Below are positions 54,134 through 63,892 of a stretch of 64,000 nt of DNA, piece by piece. The translations under genes and the position numbers were made by a program. Source of the stretch: Cellvibrionales bacterium UBA4451. Lineage in GTDB: Bacteria; Pseudomonadota; Gammaproteobacteria; Pseudomonadales; Porticoccaceae. The stretch's first letter is position 1, and each line of letters opens with the position of its first letter. The stretch is taken from NCBI GenBank assembly GCA_002390285.1, contig DGPB01000004.1, forward strand, positions 52,995 through 116,994, in the 5' to 3' direction. The notes under the pieces were generated by a model. That model was not told the origin of the DNA, made no database searches, and worked only from the letters and a program-made list of their open reading frames with translations.

Positions 54134-55894
54134 TTATTGATAGTAGTTGTCGATATCTTGTTTGGTGATGATACCAGCAACTTCGCTCATTAGTGGTGCC
54201 GCAGGTTGGCTGATAAATACGGCCTGCCCATTATTTTGCTGCATGGTGAGCAGGGCTTCCTGTAGCGTCGCTCTGGCGTGTATCGGAAACAGTTGCCAGC
54301 GTTCACCGGGGATTTCTCGCAGATCAATGGTGTTGTCTTCATCCGGTAATTCCAGCCTATGTTCTTGAAGATAGATGGAGAGGTCAGCCGATCGCAGGAT
54401 ATATTTTGCTTCGCCAGCATCCTCAATGACAATCCAAGTAGGTTTATTTACCAGTAGCGATTCCGCTATTTTCCGTGACAGGTAGCGAGAGTGATAGGCA
54501 AAATTCTGTTTCATCACACTGGTAACCCCGGATCGACTCAGCATTTGAAATACCGGGGAGTAGTAGCCTTTCAGGTCGCGACCTACAGAAAAAATGCCGA
54601 GTTGCTTGGTGAGCATGCGGCTGGTTATCGAGGCGATAACAATCACCAACATGCTGGGTAATAAAATATTGGGGTTGTAGGTGAGTTCTAGAACAGCAAC
54701 CAGTGCCGCCAGTGGTGCATTGAGTACGGCGCCCATCATGGCGCCCATACAGAGAATTGCGTAAAAACCGGAGGACGAAGCTTGTTCTGGATTGAGGTAG
54801 CCGCCAATGATACCTAAGCAGCCGCCAATACAGGCACCGATAACAAGGTTGGGGCCAATAATCCCGCCTGGCATTCCCAGGCCTACAGACACGGTGGAAA
54901 CCAAAATCTTGGCTATAACAATGGCTGCCAATAATAGGAGCCCCAGTTCACCGAGCATGGCTTGCTCTACGGTGTCGTAACCTACCCCTTGGATTTGAGG
55001 TAATAGGGTGGCGATGGTGCCGCACAGTACCCCTGCAAATAGCATGCGGAGCAGTACAGGCCGATCCTTGAATACACGGGTGCGACGGTATAGAAACAGC
55101 ATCGCCGATGCCGCCAGCCCCACGACCAAACCACACAGTATCAGGAAGGGTAGTTCCCAGAGGCTACCCAATTCGATGAGGGGAATAGCAAAGGCTGGCT
55201 CATTGCCAAACACAATGCGGGACATAACCCCGCCAGTGACGGCAGCGAGAATCACTGGAATAAATCCAGTGATGGTGTATTCCATTAGTATCGCTTCCAT
55301 TGCAAAAATCACCCCGGCCAAGGGGGTGTTAAAAGAGGCGGCAATGGCTGCAGCGACACCACAGGCAGTGAGTGTGCGCAAACTGTTATTAGGTAGTTTT
55401 AATTGTTGTCCTAACAGACTCGAGCTAACGGCACCCAAATGAACGGCGGGCCCTTCTCGGCCTACAGAATTACCTGTCAGCAGGGCGATGGCTCCGCCAA
55501 CAAATTGCATCAAACCATTGGCTGCTGGCAGTTGTGCCTGGTGGTGCTGCATTCGCTCAAGAACGTGACCAACACCAACTGAATGGTGCTCTGGTTTTGT
55601 GCGGTGCATGATCAGGCCGACAATGAGCGCACCGATGACGGGCAGTAGAAATCGGGCTGCAACGGGTAGTTGTTCGAAGGATTCGCTGTCGCCGGGAAGC
55701 AAATATTCCAGCGGTAATTCAAATGAAAGCCGGAAGGCAATGGCGGTGAATGCGGTCAGAAAACCACTGATACAGCCAAGGATGGCCAACTGTGGCAGGG
55801 CGTCGGCATGGGCTAGTCGGGCGCGGAAGGTGTCGGCCTCGCGTTTAAGCCATCCTCTGTGTGGAATCTTTTGATGTTGGTCCTTTTGGGCCAT
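54134..55894 (-). CDS. ClC-family chloride channel with CBS domains
   Basis: A 586-residue protein. The ClC core has GREGPAVHLG near residue 150 and GLGMPGGIIGPNL near residue 345, both anion-site motifs; the usual first motif GSGIP is changed to VGVGH. About 10 membrane helices precede two CBS domains (residues about 440-585). Without the proton-glutamate region checked in detail, channel versus exchanger cannot be told. It is close to hemJ on the same strand. Confidence 0.85.
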   Translation of the reverse strand: MAQKDQHQKIPHRGWLKREADTFRARLAHADALPQLAILGCISGFLTAFTAIAFRLSFELPLEYLLPGDSESFEQLPVAARFLLPVIGALIVGLIMHRTKPEHHSVGVGHVLERMQHHQAQLPAANGLMQFVGGAIALLTGNSVGREGPAVHLGAVSSSLLGQQLKLPNNSLRTLTACGVAAAIAASFNTPLAGVIFAMEAILMEYTITGFIPVILAAVTGGVMSRIVFGNEPAFAIPLIELGSLWELPFLILCGLVVGLAASAMLFLYRRTRVFKDRPVLLRMLFAGVLCGTIATLLPQIQGVGYDTVEQAMLGELGLLLLAAIVIAKILVSTVSVGLGMPGGIIGPNLVIGACIGGCLGIIGGYLNPEQASSSGFYAILCMGAMMGAVLNAPLAALVAVLELTYNPNILLPSMLVIVIASITSRMLTKQLGIFSVGRDLKGYYSPVFQMLSRSGVTSVMKQNFAYHSRYLSRKIAESLLVNKPTWIVIEDAGEAKYILRSADLSIYLQEHRLELPDEDNTIDLREIPGERWQLFPIHARATLQEALLTMQQNNGQAVFISQPAAPLMSEVAGIITKQDIDNYYQ

Positions 55895-56065
55895 ACCACA
55901 TTCTCAGGTTTATCTTTTTTATACCGCGTGCAAGGCTTTCAAGAGGTGTTAGCAATGCTGTCTTAAGCGTTCCTCAAGATGGCGATGAAGCAGTGCGCGT
56001 TTCATACACGGGTGTTTGCGCTATTATAAGCAGCTTCACAGGCCCATGACAGGAACATCAGCATC

Positions 56066-57112
56066 GTGATTAAAGTAGGTATTGTTGGCGGTACAGGGTA
56101 TACCGGCGTTGAGTTATTGAGATTATTGGCTACCCATCCGGATGTGGAGGTCACGGCGATCACTTCTCGTGGAGAGGCAGGTCGGCCTGTGTCTGATCTA
56201 TTTCCCAACCTGCGAGGCCATTTTGACCTCTCTTTTACAGACCCTGCTGATGGCGGTCTGGATCACTGTGACGTGGTGTTTTTCGCCACACCACACGGTG
56301 TCGCTCAGAGTACGGTTCCTGGATTGCTAGAAAGGGGTATCAAAGTCATCGATCTGTCAGCAGATTTTCGGATTCGGGATGTGGCTCTGTGGGAAAAGTG
56401 GTACAACCAGCCCCATGCTTGTCCGGAATTAGTGGGCGAGGCGGTCTATGGTTTGCCGGAAGTGAATCGTGACAAAATTAAACAGGCTCGATTGATTGCT
56501 TGCCCCGGTTGTTATCCTACCAGCGTACAACTCGGATTTATGCCATTACTTGAGAAAGGGCTGGTGGATACCGGCGATCTGATTGCTAATTCGGCATCGG
56601 GGGCTAGTGGTGCTGGTCGTCAGGCAAGTGTTGATAATTTATTGGCAGAGACCAGCGAGAGTTTCAAAGCTTATGGTGTGCCGGGTCATCGGCATTTGCC
56701 AGAAATTGAACAAGGCCTGATGGATATTGCTGGTTCACCGGTAGCCCTCACTTTTGTGCCACATCTGCTGCCTATTGTTCGGGGTATTCATTCGACGCTT
56801 TATGGGACGCTTAACAGTGAGGGGATTAATCACTCTGAGGCCAATTTACAGAAACTCTACGAAGACTGTTTCAAGGATGAGCCCTTTGTGGATGTGATGC
56901 CTGCGGGCAGCCACCCTCAGACGCGCTCTGTTAGGGGTTCTAATACTTGCCGGATCAGCGTCTTCCGCCCACAGGGTGGTAATAAGGTAGTGGTGCTTGT
57001 GGTTGAGGATAATTTGGTGAAAGGCGCATCGGGTCAGGCAATACAGAACATGAACATCATGTTTGGCTTGCCGGAAAGTGCTGGGCTAGAATCCCCAGCC
57101 CTATTACCCTGA
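56066..57112 (+). CDS. argC: N-acetyl-gamma-glutamyl-phosphate reductase
   Basis: A 348-residue enzyme with the NADP motif VGIVGGTGYTGVELLRLL and the catalytic cysteine in IACPGCYPTSVQLG near residue 150. It reduces N-acetylglutamyl phosphate in arginine synthesis. The start is GTG 56066 with AGGAA about 12 nt upstream. It overlaps the next gene as TGATG and begins the conserved argC-tyrS block. Confidence 0.96.
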   Translation: MIKVGIVGGTGYTGVELLRLLATHPDVEVTAITSRGEAGRPVSDLFPNLRGHFDLSFTDPADGGLDHCDVVFFATPHGVAQSTVPGLLERGIKVIDLSADFRIRDVALWEKWYNQPHACPELVGEAVYGLPEVNRDKIKQARLIACPGCYPTSVQLGFMPLLEKGLVDTGDLIANSASGASGAGRQASVDNLLAETSESFKAYGVPGHRHLPEIEQGLMDIAGSPVALTFVPHLLPIVRGIHSTLYGTLNSEGINHSEANLQKLYEDCFKDEPFVDVMPAGSHPQTRSVRGSNTCRISVFRPQGGNKVVVLVVEDNLVKGASGQAIQNMNIMFGLPESAGLESPALLP

Positions 57113-57828
57113 TGTCGGATCCTAGTCACAGGCTGGTTGTTCAGCCGTACCGACCTGATAACCGTAAGCGGAAAATAGGCCTATGGTTAGTGCTGATGGT
57201 GCTGGTTTTTTCAGCGGGTATTGTTGTGGGGCTACAGTTATTTGATCAGGCCATGGTCGATAAGCGACAGCAAGCGGGTGTGATTGAAACGCTACGCGAG
57301 CAGCTTGCGGAAACGAGCCAGGAGCTTACTAATGCAGAGCTGGCCTCTAAGGTAGATCAGGCGGCGCTGGAGTGGGTGCGTCAACTAGTGACATCACTGC
57401 AGTCTAAGTTGGCTATCGATGGCGAAGAACTTGGTCTGTATCGAAATTTGTTACAGGGTAGCGGTACAGAAGGTGGCCTGTTGATCGGTGAGCTGCTGTT
57501 GAAGCAGGTTCCTGAGCAGGGTGGCATTGCTTACCGCTTGGTTGTTCAGCAGAAAGAGAAGAAGCTGAAGCGGATCAAAGTGAGTATAAAGGTTGATGTG
57601 ACGGGTGTGCAGGATGGGAGTGAGATTACTGTTGGCCTCGAGAGCCTTGATAGCCAGCTAGAGCAGTCTCCCATTAAGGCAGGGTTCAAGTATTTTCACG
57701 TGGTTGAGGGGGTTCTAACGCTGCCTTCTGGCTTTCAACCACAGGTCCTGGTGGTCTCTCTCATGAAGGTTGGTGTCAGTAGCAGCCGAGTAGAGCGACA
57801 GTTTGATTGGCGAGTAGACGGAATATAG
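57112..57828 (+). CDS. Membrane-anchored coiled-coil protein, DUF6776-like
   Basis: A 238-residue protein with a short cytoplasmic start, one membrane helix (residues about 24-44, LWLVLMVLVFSAGIVVGL), a coiled coil (about 50-105) and a periplasmic beta-rich end. The same architecture occurs between argC and the bactofilin in pseudomonads. Function unknown. The bactofilin start follows 11 nt later. Confidence 0.75.
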   Translation: MSDPSHRLVVQPYRPDNRKRKIGLWLVLMVLVFSAGIVVGLQLFDQAMVDKRQQAGVIETLREQLAETSQELTNAELASKVDQAALEWVRQLVTSLQSKLAIDGEELGLYRNLLQGSGTEGGLLIGELLLKQVPEQGGIAYRLVVQQKEKKLKRIKVSIKVDVTGVQDGSEITVGLESLDSQLEQSPIKAGFKYFHVVEGVLTLPSGFQPQVLVVSLMKVGVSSSRVERQFDWRVDGI

Positions 57829-57839
57829 AGAGGCAAAAT

Positions 57840-58271
57840 ATGCGTAAAAAAAACAAGTCAGTACCCTTTGCGGAGGGGAATACAACATTGATTGCCAGTG
57901 GCACTCATGTAATTGGTGATATCCATTTTTCTGGAAACCTAGAAGTAGAAGGTAGGGTAACAGGCAATGTGGTGGCCGAAGAGGGAGCAGATGCCCGTGC
58001 GCGCATTTTGCCTGAGGGGCGTGTAGATGGCGATGTTCGAGTCCCGGTAGTGGTTATCAATGGGCATATTGAAGGCAATATTTATTCTAGTAATCAGGTC
58101 GAACTGGCTGACAAGGCCGTGGTCGAAGGTAATCTACACTACGCTTTAATTGAAATTGAGAAAGGTGCTCAGGTGAATGGTAACTTTGTTCATCAAACCA
58201 CAGATGAACCAAATAACGTTGTGTCCCTAGAAAACATTGCAGAATCTAGTCAGGAGACATCTAGTTCATGA
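57840..58271 (+). CDS. Bactofilin
   Basis: A 143-residue protein with the short right-handed beta-helix of bactofilins (GDIHFSGNLEVEGRVTGNV, VNGHIEGNIYSSNQVEL and EGNLHYALIEIEKGA repeats). GAGAGG lies 6 nt before ATG 57840; the earlier in-frame TTG is not needed. Bactofilins polymerise without nucleotide and scaffold cell-shape or envelope proteins; the membrane coiled-coil gene before it may encode a partner. Confidence 0.92.
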   Translation: MRKKNKSVPFAEGNTTLIASGTHVIGDIHFSGNLEVEGRVTGNVVAEEGADARARILPEGRVDGDVRVPVVVINGHIEGNIYSSNQVELADKAVVEGNLHYALIEIEKGAQVNGNFVHQTTDEPNNVVSLENIAESSQETSSS

Positions 58272-58340
58272 TAGAATACTTGACTATAATGCTTGGGTAT
58301 TAGCCTGTCGTGCATTGTTAATGGCTTTTTAGGAGTACTA

Positions 58341-58694
58341 ATGTCAGGTATCGAAACATTTACACCAATGCCGCTGTATATTTCAGAAAAGGCTGTGGCG
58401 AAGGTAAGAAGCTTGGTTGAAGAGGAAGGCAACCCAGACTTAAGGCTGCGGGTGTTTGTCACCGGCGGTGGCTGTTCAGGTTTTCAGTATGGTTTCAGCT
58501 TTGATGAGCTGGTTGCTGAGGACGATACAGTTGTTGAGAAAGGTGGGGTTTCTGTATTGGCAGACCCTCTGAGTTTTCAGTATTTAAATGGATCAACGGT
58601 TGACTATGAAGAAGGACTTCAGGGATCACGGTTCACTATTACTAACCCTAATGCCACAACGACCTGTGGTTGTGGGTCATCTTTTTCGGTGTGA
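58341..58694 (+). CDS. erpA: Iron-sulfur cluster insertion protein ErpA
   Basis: A 117-residue A-type carrier with the three conserved cysteines in GGGCSGFQYGF and TTCGCGSSF. It delivers Fe-S clusters to target enzymes such as IspG. AGGAG stands before ATG 58341; the frame is open from 58293. Confidence 0.95.
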   Translation: MSGIETFTPMPLYISEKAVAKVRSLVEEEGNPDLRLRVFVTGGGCSGFQYGFSFDELVAEDDTVVEKGGVSVLADPLSFQYLNGSTVDYEEGLQGSRFTITNPNATTTCGCGSSFSV

Positions 58695-58697
58695 CCT

Positions 58698-59183
58698 GTG
58701 AGTTTCCAGCGGATTTTCAAATTATTGATGTTGCTGGGTACGTTGGGTTGGGCAGCGTTGATTGCCGCTGGTGGAGACCTGCTGCTGGTGAATGGATTGA
58801 TTCAGTCTGCAGAGCAGCCGCCCGGTTATCTGGGTCGTATCGAGCAGAATAACCCCGAAGAAGTGGCTGCCGCGTTGCGTCGGGCCGAAAAGTTCTATCA
58901 CGGCGAGGGAATGCGTGAAAATAAAATACCACCCCTGGTGCTGGTGATTCATGGTTCGGAAGTGGGTATTTTCTTTAAAGAGAACTATTCGATGTACAAG
59001 TCTACTGTGGATCTGGCGGCTAAGCTGGCAGCTTTTCGGGTCATTGATATCAGGGTCTGTGAGGCTTCAGCCCAAATTATGGGGCTCGATATCGAAACAC
59101 GATTTCCTTTTGTGGGTACGGTACCCTATGGCCCGACGGAGATAACGCGGCTGATTGAGATTGAGAAATACGTTTATTTTTAG
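58698..59183 (+). CDS. DsrE-like protein with N-terminal membrane segment
   Basis: A 161-residue protein with an N-terminal hydrophobic helix or signal (residues about 7-25) followed by a DsrE-type fold: LVLVIHGSEVGIF, AAKLAAFRVIDIRVCEASAQIMG and FPFVGTVPYGPTEI. The cysteine in VCEASA matches the DsrE cysteine. Its role in sulfur transfer or quinone-linked chemistry is unknown. It lies 3 nt after erpA. Confidence 0.78.
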   Translation: MSFQRIFKLLMLLGTLGWAALIAAGGDLLLVNGLIQSAEQPPGYLGRIEQNNPEEVAAALRRAEKFYHGEGMRENKIPPLVLVIHGSEVGIFFKENYSMYKSTVDLAAKLAAFRVIDIRVCEASAQIMGLDIETRFPFVGTVPYGPTEITRLIEIEKYVYF

Positions 59184-59250
59184 AAGATGATTTATAACAG
59201 TCCCTTCCAAACCTGCACTACATTCCTTTCAAACCTACTACCGTTAACAC

Positions 59251-60375
59251 TCAAGCGAGATAGATCGCGCCCAATACAGAGGCCTTTGATGCGCCGGTAA
59301 CGGATGGTGCGTTACCCGGTCTTCCCTCAAGAGTTTGCTGGGCAAGCCAGGCAAAAGCCACGGCTTCTACCCATTCAGGTGCAATGCCCAATTGAGCAGT
59401 GCTGGCAATCAGCATTGGGTGCAACAAGGTTTCCAGCCGCTGCATCAGCGCCGTGTTGTAGGCGCCACCACCACAGAAAAAAACATCTCTCACAACGGGT
59501 GCGTGTGATTTAAGTGCAGCGGAAATGGTGTGTGCGGTGAACTCAAGTAATGTGGCTTCTACATCGACAGCGCTGAACTCGGCTTGCTGCTGGAGGTGTT
59601 CTGTCAGCCAAGTGATATTAAATAATTCTGGCCCTGTACTTTTTGGTGCAGGTTGCGATAGGTAGGTTGTATCGAGTAGTTGTTGTAGGAGATGATCTAT
59701 CACCTGTCCTTGTGACGCCCAGAGGCCATTTTTGTCAAAGGGTTGGTTAAGGTTCAGATTTGTCCAGCTATCCATCAATGCGTTACCGGGCCCGGTATCG
59801 TAGCCCAATAATGACGAGGGTGAGTTATCACCAGTGAGCAAGGTGATATTGGCCATGCCGCCGATATTGACAATTGCTCTGGAAAAGCCGGGTTTTTCAA
59901 AAACAGCTTGATGGAATGCAGGAACCAAGGGCGCACCGTGACCCCCAAGGGCAATATCGCGGCGGCGAAAATCTGCGACGGTAGTGATTCCAGTAAGCTG
60001 GGCAATCGTGTTGGGATCGCCCACTTGCACACTGTAGGCGTGCTCGTCGCCACCATTTGGTGGAAAGTGTCTGATGGTCTGGCCGTGACTGCCAATAGCG
60101 GTAATATCTGCTGCACAAAGATTTTGCTGGGCAACAAGCTCATTGGTGGCTTGAGCAAAGCGTAGCCCCAGTTCACGGTCAAGTTGACACATGCGGTGTA
60201 TTTCATTCTCACCGAGGCATGCCAGTGCGTGAATTTCTGGCTTGAGCTCCTTGATATCAGCGGAGTGAGTGGCGAGTAATTGAGGGGTATTCGAGGTCAG
60301 ATCAACCAGCACAGCATCAATGCTATCAGCACTGGTGCCGGACATGAGCCCTACGTAGAGTTTTAGGCCTGTCAT
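59251..60375 (-). CDS. anmK: Anhydro-N-acetylmuramic acid kinase
   Basis: A 374-residue ASKHA kinase with LMSGTSADSIDAVLVDL, GSHGQTIRHFP, DFRRRDIALGGHGAPLVP and FFCGGGAYN. It converts anhydro-MurNAc to MurNAc-6-phosphate in peptidoglycan recycling. It is convergent with the DsrE-like gene and 12 nt after the M23 peptidase, both acting on cell wall. Confidence 0.96.
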   Translation of the reverse strand: MTGLKLYVGLMSGTSADSIDAVLVDLTSNTPQLLATHSADIKELKPEIHALACLGENEIHRMCQLDRELGLRFAQATNELVAQQNLCAADITAIGSHGQTIRHFPPNGGDEHAYSVQVGDPNTIAQLTGITTVADFRRRDIALGGHGAPLVPAFHQAVFEKPGFSRAIVNIGGMANITLLTGDNSPSSLLGYDTGPGNALMDSWTNLNLNQPFDKNGLWASQGQVIDHLLQQLLDTTYLSQPAPKSTGPELFNITWLTEHLQQQAEFSAVDVEATLLEFTAHTISAALKSHAPVVRDVFFCGGGAYNTALMQRLETLLHPMLIASTAQLGIAPEWVEAVAFAWLAQQTLEGRPGNAPSVTGASKASVLGAIYLA

Positions 60376-60387
60376 GTATCGTATCTA

Positions 60388-61806
60388 TTAATGAGCCAAA
60401 GCCAGTTTGGATGACTGCTGGTGGCTGGCCAGTTGTATCATCAATGGCCTTGTATCTTGTTCAAACTTGCCGCGTTCCTTCTTGGGAATGGGTTGTGCCT
60501 GGGGCAGCGCCACGGTACGCGGGTTGCGATGGACACCATTAACTAGGAATTCGTAGTGCAAGTGAGGGCCTGTGGCATAGCCTGTGGAGCCGACGGTACC
60601 AATAACCTGCCGTTGTTTTACCGATCGACCTTTTTTAACCCTACTCTTGTTCAGATGTAGGTATTTGGTGGTAAATCGCTGGCCATGTTGAATAAACACA
60701 TAATTGCCGTTGGCTTTACTGTAGCCCGCCGCTACTACCTTGCCGTCGCCAGCAGAGAAAACGGGGGTGCCACGAGGCGCAGCATAATCCACGCCACGGT
60801 GAGCGCGAATACTTTTGTGGATGGGGTGTTTACGGCGGAGATTGAATCCCGAGCTGATGCGTGCAAAATCCAGCGGCGCCCGCAGAAAGGCTTTACGCAT
60901 ACTGTACCCTTCCGGGGTGTAGTAGTTTGCCTGCCCCTCACTGTTCTGGAATCGAACAGCTCGGTAGGATTTCCCCTGATTGGTAAACTCGGCACTGAGG
61001 ATACTACCGTTGCCGATTTTTTCACCATCGAGAAACTTCTCTTCGTAGAGCAGGGAAAAGTGGTCACCCTTGCGGATATCCAATGCAAAGTCGATATCCC
61101 AGCCGAAGATGTTAGCCAGCTCCATAATCAAGCCATGGGGAAGTTGAGCTCGATCTCCTGCAAGGAACAAAGAATCCTCAATCACAGATTCGCGGTAGGC
61201 CGTCATTATTTCCGGTTCTAACAAAATATGTTGGCCGGTAAACGCCTCGTCACCTTTTGTGCCGGGGTTGGTATAAAGGTAGGACTCAAGCTTTGACTTG
61301 ATGTATTTAAGCTGTGCCAGCTCTCCCGCTTTGTTGAGGCCCAGCTGAATTTTCTGACCAGGCCGGATATCAGCCAGTGGTTTTGCCAGCGGTGTGGATG
61401 ACATTAGCCGATGGACATCTCCGGCGCCTAGAGAAGCGCGTTGGAATAGGGTACTGAGGTTATCGCCACTGCGAACTGTTTGTGTTTTCCAGTTTAGGCT
61501 CTCAACAACTGGCGCTATAGTCGTTAGGGCGGGTGCTGGATGAATGTCTGGTAATTGTTGGGATTCAGCTGGTTCTTGGTTTCCAGGTTCGTTAGCTCGA
61601 TCGCCGCTTTCTTGAAAGCTGAGGTCAATGCTGACCTCTTGACGTTTGGCTGCAGCTTCTTTGCTGGGGAGTATGGCCAACAGCCCAATAGCAAACAAAG
61701 CTATGGCCCCGGCTGTAATAAGGTGCGGTTTGGGCAGCTTCTTGGCAATTAAGTTTTGCCAAGATGGGGGGCCTTTTGGGTCGCGGATATAGTTAGCTTG
61801 GGACAT
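60388..61806 (-). CDS. Murein DD-endopeptidase, M23 with OapA-like region
   Basis: A 472-residue membrane-anchored protein: helix at about residues 33-50, LysM-like/OapA region (about 105-160), then an M23 LytM domain. The zinc ligands are HRGVDYAAP (His, Asp) and HLHYEF (His-x-His) near residues 345 and 425. It resembles E. coli MepM/YebA, a space-maker hydrolase that cuts cross-links. It is divergent from tyrS. Confidence 0.92.
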   Translation of the reverse strand: MSQANYIRDPKGPPSWQNLIAKKLPKPHLITAGAIALFAIGLLAILPSKEAAAKRQEVSIDLSFQESGDRANEPGNQEPAESQQLPDIHPAPALTTIAPVVESLNWKTQTVRSGDNLSTLFQRASLGAGDVHRLMSSTPLAKPLADIRPGQKIQLGLNKAGELAQLKYIKSKLESYLYTNPGTKGDEAFTGQHILLEPEIMTAYRESVIEDSLFLAGDRAQLPHGLIMELANIFGWDIDFALDIRKGDHFSLLYEEKFLDGEKIGNGSILSAEFTNQGKSYRAVRFQNSEGQANYYTPEGYSMRKAFLRAPLDFARISSGFNLRRKHPIHKSIRAHRGVDYAAPRGTPVFSAGDGKVVAAGYSKANGNYVFIQHGQRFTTKYLHLNKSRVKKGRSVKQRQVIGTVGSTGYATGPHLHYEFLVNGVHRNPRTVALPQAQPIPKKERGKFEQDTRPLMIQLASHQQSSKLALAH

Positions 61807-61974
61807 AGCAGTAGAATAGGTACCGTAAGTAATGTTCTTAATAGTGCAATATATAATAGAAAGAGCTGCAATCCCACCGAGTGTGGCTCATTTCGAGCCG
61901 AGCAATACTTGTTTTTGTAACGGGATAAGGTATCGTTTGCGTCCTTTTAGCTGGCTGAAACATGAGATAAAAGC

Positions 61975-63282
61975 ATGACCATGAGCGGTTCAGAATTGAT
62001 AGCTGATCTACAGGCCCGAGGCCTGATTGCCCAGATGACCGGTGACGGTGAGCTGGAGGAGCACCTATCGAGTGGTTGTCGTACCCTTTATTGTGGATTT
62101 GATCCCACTGCTGATAGTTTGCATATTGGCAGTTTGGTGCCGCTGTTGGCCCTGCGGCGCTTTCAGCAGGCTGGCCACAAGCCCGTTGCTTTGGTGGGTG
62201 GCGCAACTGGCCTGATTGGCGATCCGAGTTTCAAGGCTCAAGAGCGGAAGCTTAATGCCGCCGAGGTTGTGACAAGCTGGGTGGAGCGAATTAAAGCGCA
62301 GGTTTCACAGTTTATTGACTTCAAAACTGGAGAGAATTCAGCAGAGGTGGTCAATAATCTCGATTGGATCGCCAAGATAGACCTATTGACCTTCCTGCGG
62401 GATGTGGGAAAGCATTTTTCCGTTAATAATATGATTAATAAAGAGTCTGTAAAGCAGCGGCTTGATCGAGAGGGCGCCGGTATTTCCTATACTGAGTTTA
62501 CCTACATGCTATTGCAGTCCTACGACTTTGCCGAACTCAATCGGCTGCATGGCTGTACGCTACAAATTGGTGGCTCAGATCAGTGGGGTAATATAACGGG
62601 GGGGGTAGACTTAACTCGTCGCCTCAATGGTAACAAGGTCTTTGGTATGACCTTGCCACTAGTAATTAAGTCAGATGGCACCAAGTTTGGAAAAACTGAA
62701 ACGGGCACTATTTGGCTCGACCCCGCTAAAACCTCGCCTTATGCCTTCTATCAATTCTGGCTCAATACCGCCGATGCAGACGTGTACAAGTTTCTTCGTT
62801 ACTTTACTTTTTTACCTATGGCCGAGATAGAGGCTATTGAAGAGGCTGATGAGGTGGTACAGGGCAGGAAGTCAGCCCAGGATATCTTGGCAAGGGAGGT
62901 GACGGAGCTGGTGCACGGTGCGGAAGGGCTGGATGCTGCCGAGCGAATCACTGAGGCGCTGTTCTCAGGCGAAATAGAGCAGCTTACCGAAGATGATCTC
63001 GAGCAGCTCAAACAGGATGGCATGCCTGCCAGTAATCTTGATAAGGCGGGGCTTGGTGGGCAGATGCTTACGGGGCTGTTTGCCGACTGTGGTCTGGTGA
63101 AGGCGGGGCGAGAGGCGAAGGATGCGCTGGGACGGAACGCCGTATTTGTGAATGGTCTGTCGAAAGGTGTTGAAGATAATATGAAAGTCGCAGAATGTTT
63201 TTCCCCGGCACAGGCGCTCTATGGCCGCTTCTTCATGGTTAAGCTTGGCAAGAAAAAGCATCATTTGTTTGAGCTGACATGA
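61975..63282 (+). CDS. tyrS: Tyrosyl-tRNA synthetase
   Basis: A 435-residue class I synthetase. The HIGH motif reads SLHIGSL near residue 48, KMSKS is KFGKTETG near residue 240, and a C-terminal S4 RNA-binding domain follows. The start is ATG 61975, with ATG 61981 as alternative. It is followed by a terminator and the rRNA promoters, as in Pseudomonas. Confidence 0.97.
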   Translation: MTMSGSELIADLQARGLIAQMTGDGELEEHLSSGCRTLYCGFDPTADSLHIGSLVPLLALRRFQQAGHKPVALVGGATGLIGDPSFKAQERKLNAAEVVTSWVERIKAQVSQFIDFKTGENSAEVVNNLDWIAKIDLLTFLRDVGKHFSVNNMINKESVKQRLDREGAGISYTEFTYMLLQSYDFAELNRLHGCTLQIGGSDQWGNITGGVDLTRRLNGNKVFGMTLPLVIKSDGTKFGKTETGTIWLDPAKTSPYAFYQFWLNTADADVYKFLRYFTFLPMAEIEAIEEADEVVQGRKSAQDILAREVTELVHGAEGLDAAERITEALFSGEIEQLTEDDLEQLKQDGMPASNLDKAGLGGQMLTGLFADCGLVKAGREAKDALGRNAVFVNGLSKGVEDNMKVAECFSPAQALYGRFFMVKLGKKKHHLFELT

Positions 63283-63301
63283 CCAAGCTTTCTGGATAAC
63301 T

Positions 63302-63333
63302 AAAGCCCGGCTTTGTAGTTGGGCTTTTTTTTG
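63302..63333 (+). terminator. Terminator of tyrS
   Basis: AAAGCCC and GGGCTTT (7-bp stem, 12-nt loop) followed by further T. It lies 19 nt after the tyrS stop and insulates it from the rRNA promoters. Confidence 0.88.
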
Positions 63334-63404
63334 CTCGAAAAGCCAGCAAGTTGACTGATTAACATCCATAATTTGATAGGTAAAAATAAAATTGGAAAAA
63401 GACG

Positions 63405-63432
63405 TTGACGGGGAGAGATTAATCGATAGAAT
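63405..63432 (+). promoter_or_regulatory. rRNA promoter P1
   Basis: TTGACG and TAGAAT are spaced by 16 bp, preceded by an A-rich UP-like stretch (63381-63402) and followed by a GC-rich GCGCGCC discriminator, as in stringently controlled stable-RNA promoters. Confidence 0.9.
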
Positions 63433-63516
63433 GCGCGCCTCGCTTCGGGGATAGTTGCTCGATTCGAGGCCCAACAAAGGTGCTGTAAAAAAGAAAAATT
63501 ATTTTACAGAAAGCCG

Positions 63517-63544
63517 TTGACAACAGGGTGTAAGGCGCTAGAAT
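63517..63544 (+). promoter_or_regulatory. rRNA promoter P2
   Basis: TTGACA and TAGAAT, 16 bp apart, with an A/T-rich block upstream (63486-63512) and GCGCGTCC after the -10. The 112-bp shift from P1 and similar flanks suggest duplication. Confidence 0.92.
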
Positions 63545-63630
63545 GCGCGTCCGCTTCGAGGTTGATTTGAAGCGAGAAGTTAACAGAAGTAAGTGTTGAG
63601 ATTTTAAGTAAGAAATATCACATTACGTTG

Positions 63631-63658
63631 TTGACATTAGGGTGGCGATCATTAGAAT
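63631..63658 (+). promoter_or_regulatory. rRNA promoter P3
   Basis: TTGACA and TAGAAT, 16 bp apart, with AGGGTGGCG in the spacer like AGGGTGTAAGGCG in P2. The discriminator is ACGCAGCC. It lies 114 bp after P2. Confidence 0.92.
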
Positions 63659-63683
63659 ACGCAGCCCGCTCCTAGAGAGCGAA

Positions 63684-63696
63684 TGTTCTTTAACAA
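63684..63696 (+). promoter_or_regulatory. boxA antitermination site
   Basis: TGTTCTTTAACAA differs from the consensus boxA of rRNA leaders at one position. It binds NusB/NusE to protect rRNA transcription from Rho. Confidence 0.85.
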
Positions 63697-63892
63697 TTGA
63701 TCAGATAATGAGTGTGGGTGCTTACTGAGACGATTCAAGTGACAACGAATCATCAAATGCAAGTATCTCACCAAAAGAAGTAATTTGGTAAGCAGAAAGT
63801 GTTTGAGCTAAGTTTTTGAGTGGTACCACTGGTTTAGTGAAACTGCTCCCTCTTGTCGACTCTCTTTGGAGAGAAGGTAGAGGTTAAAGATT

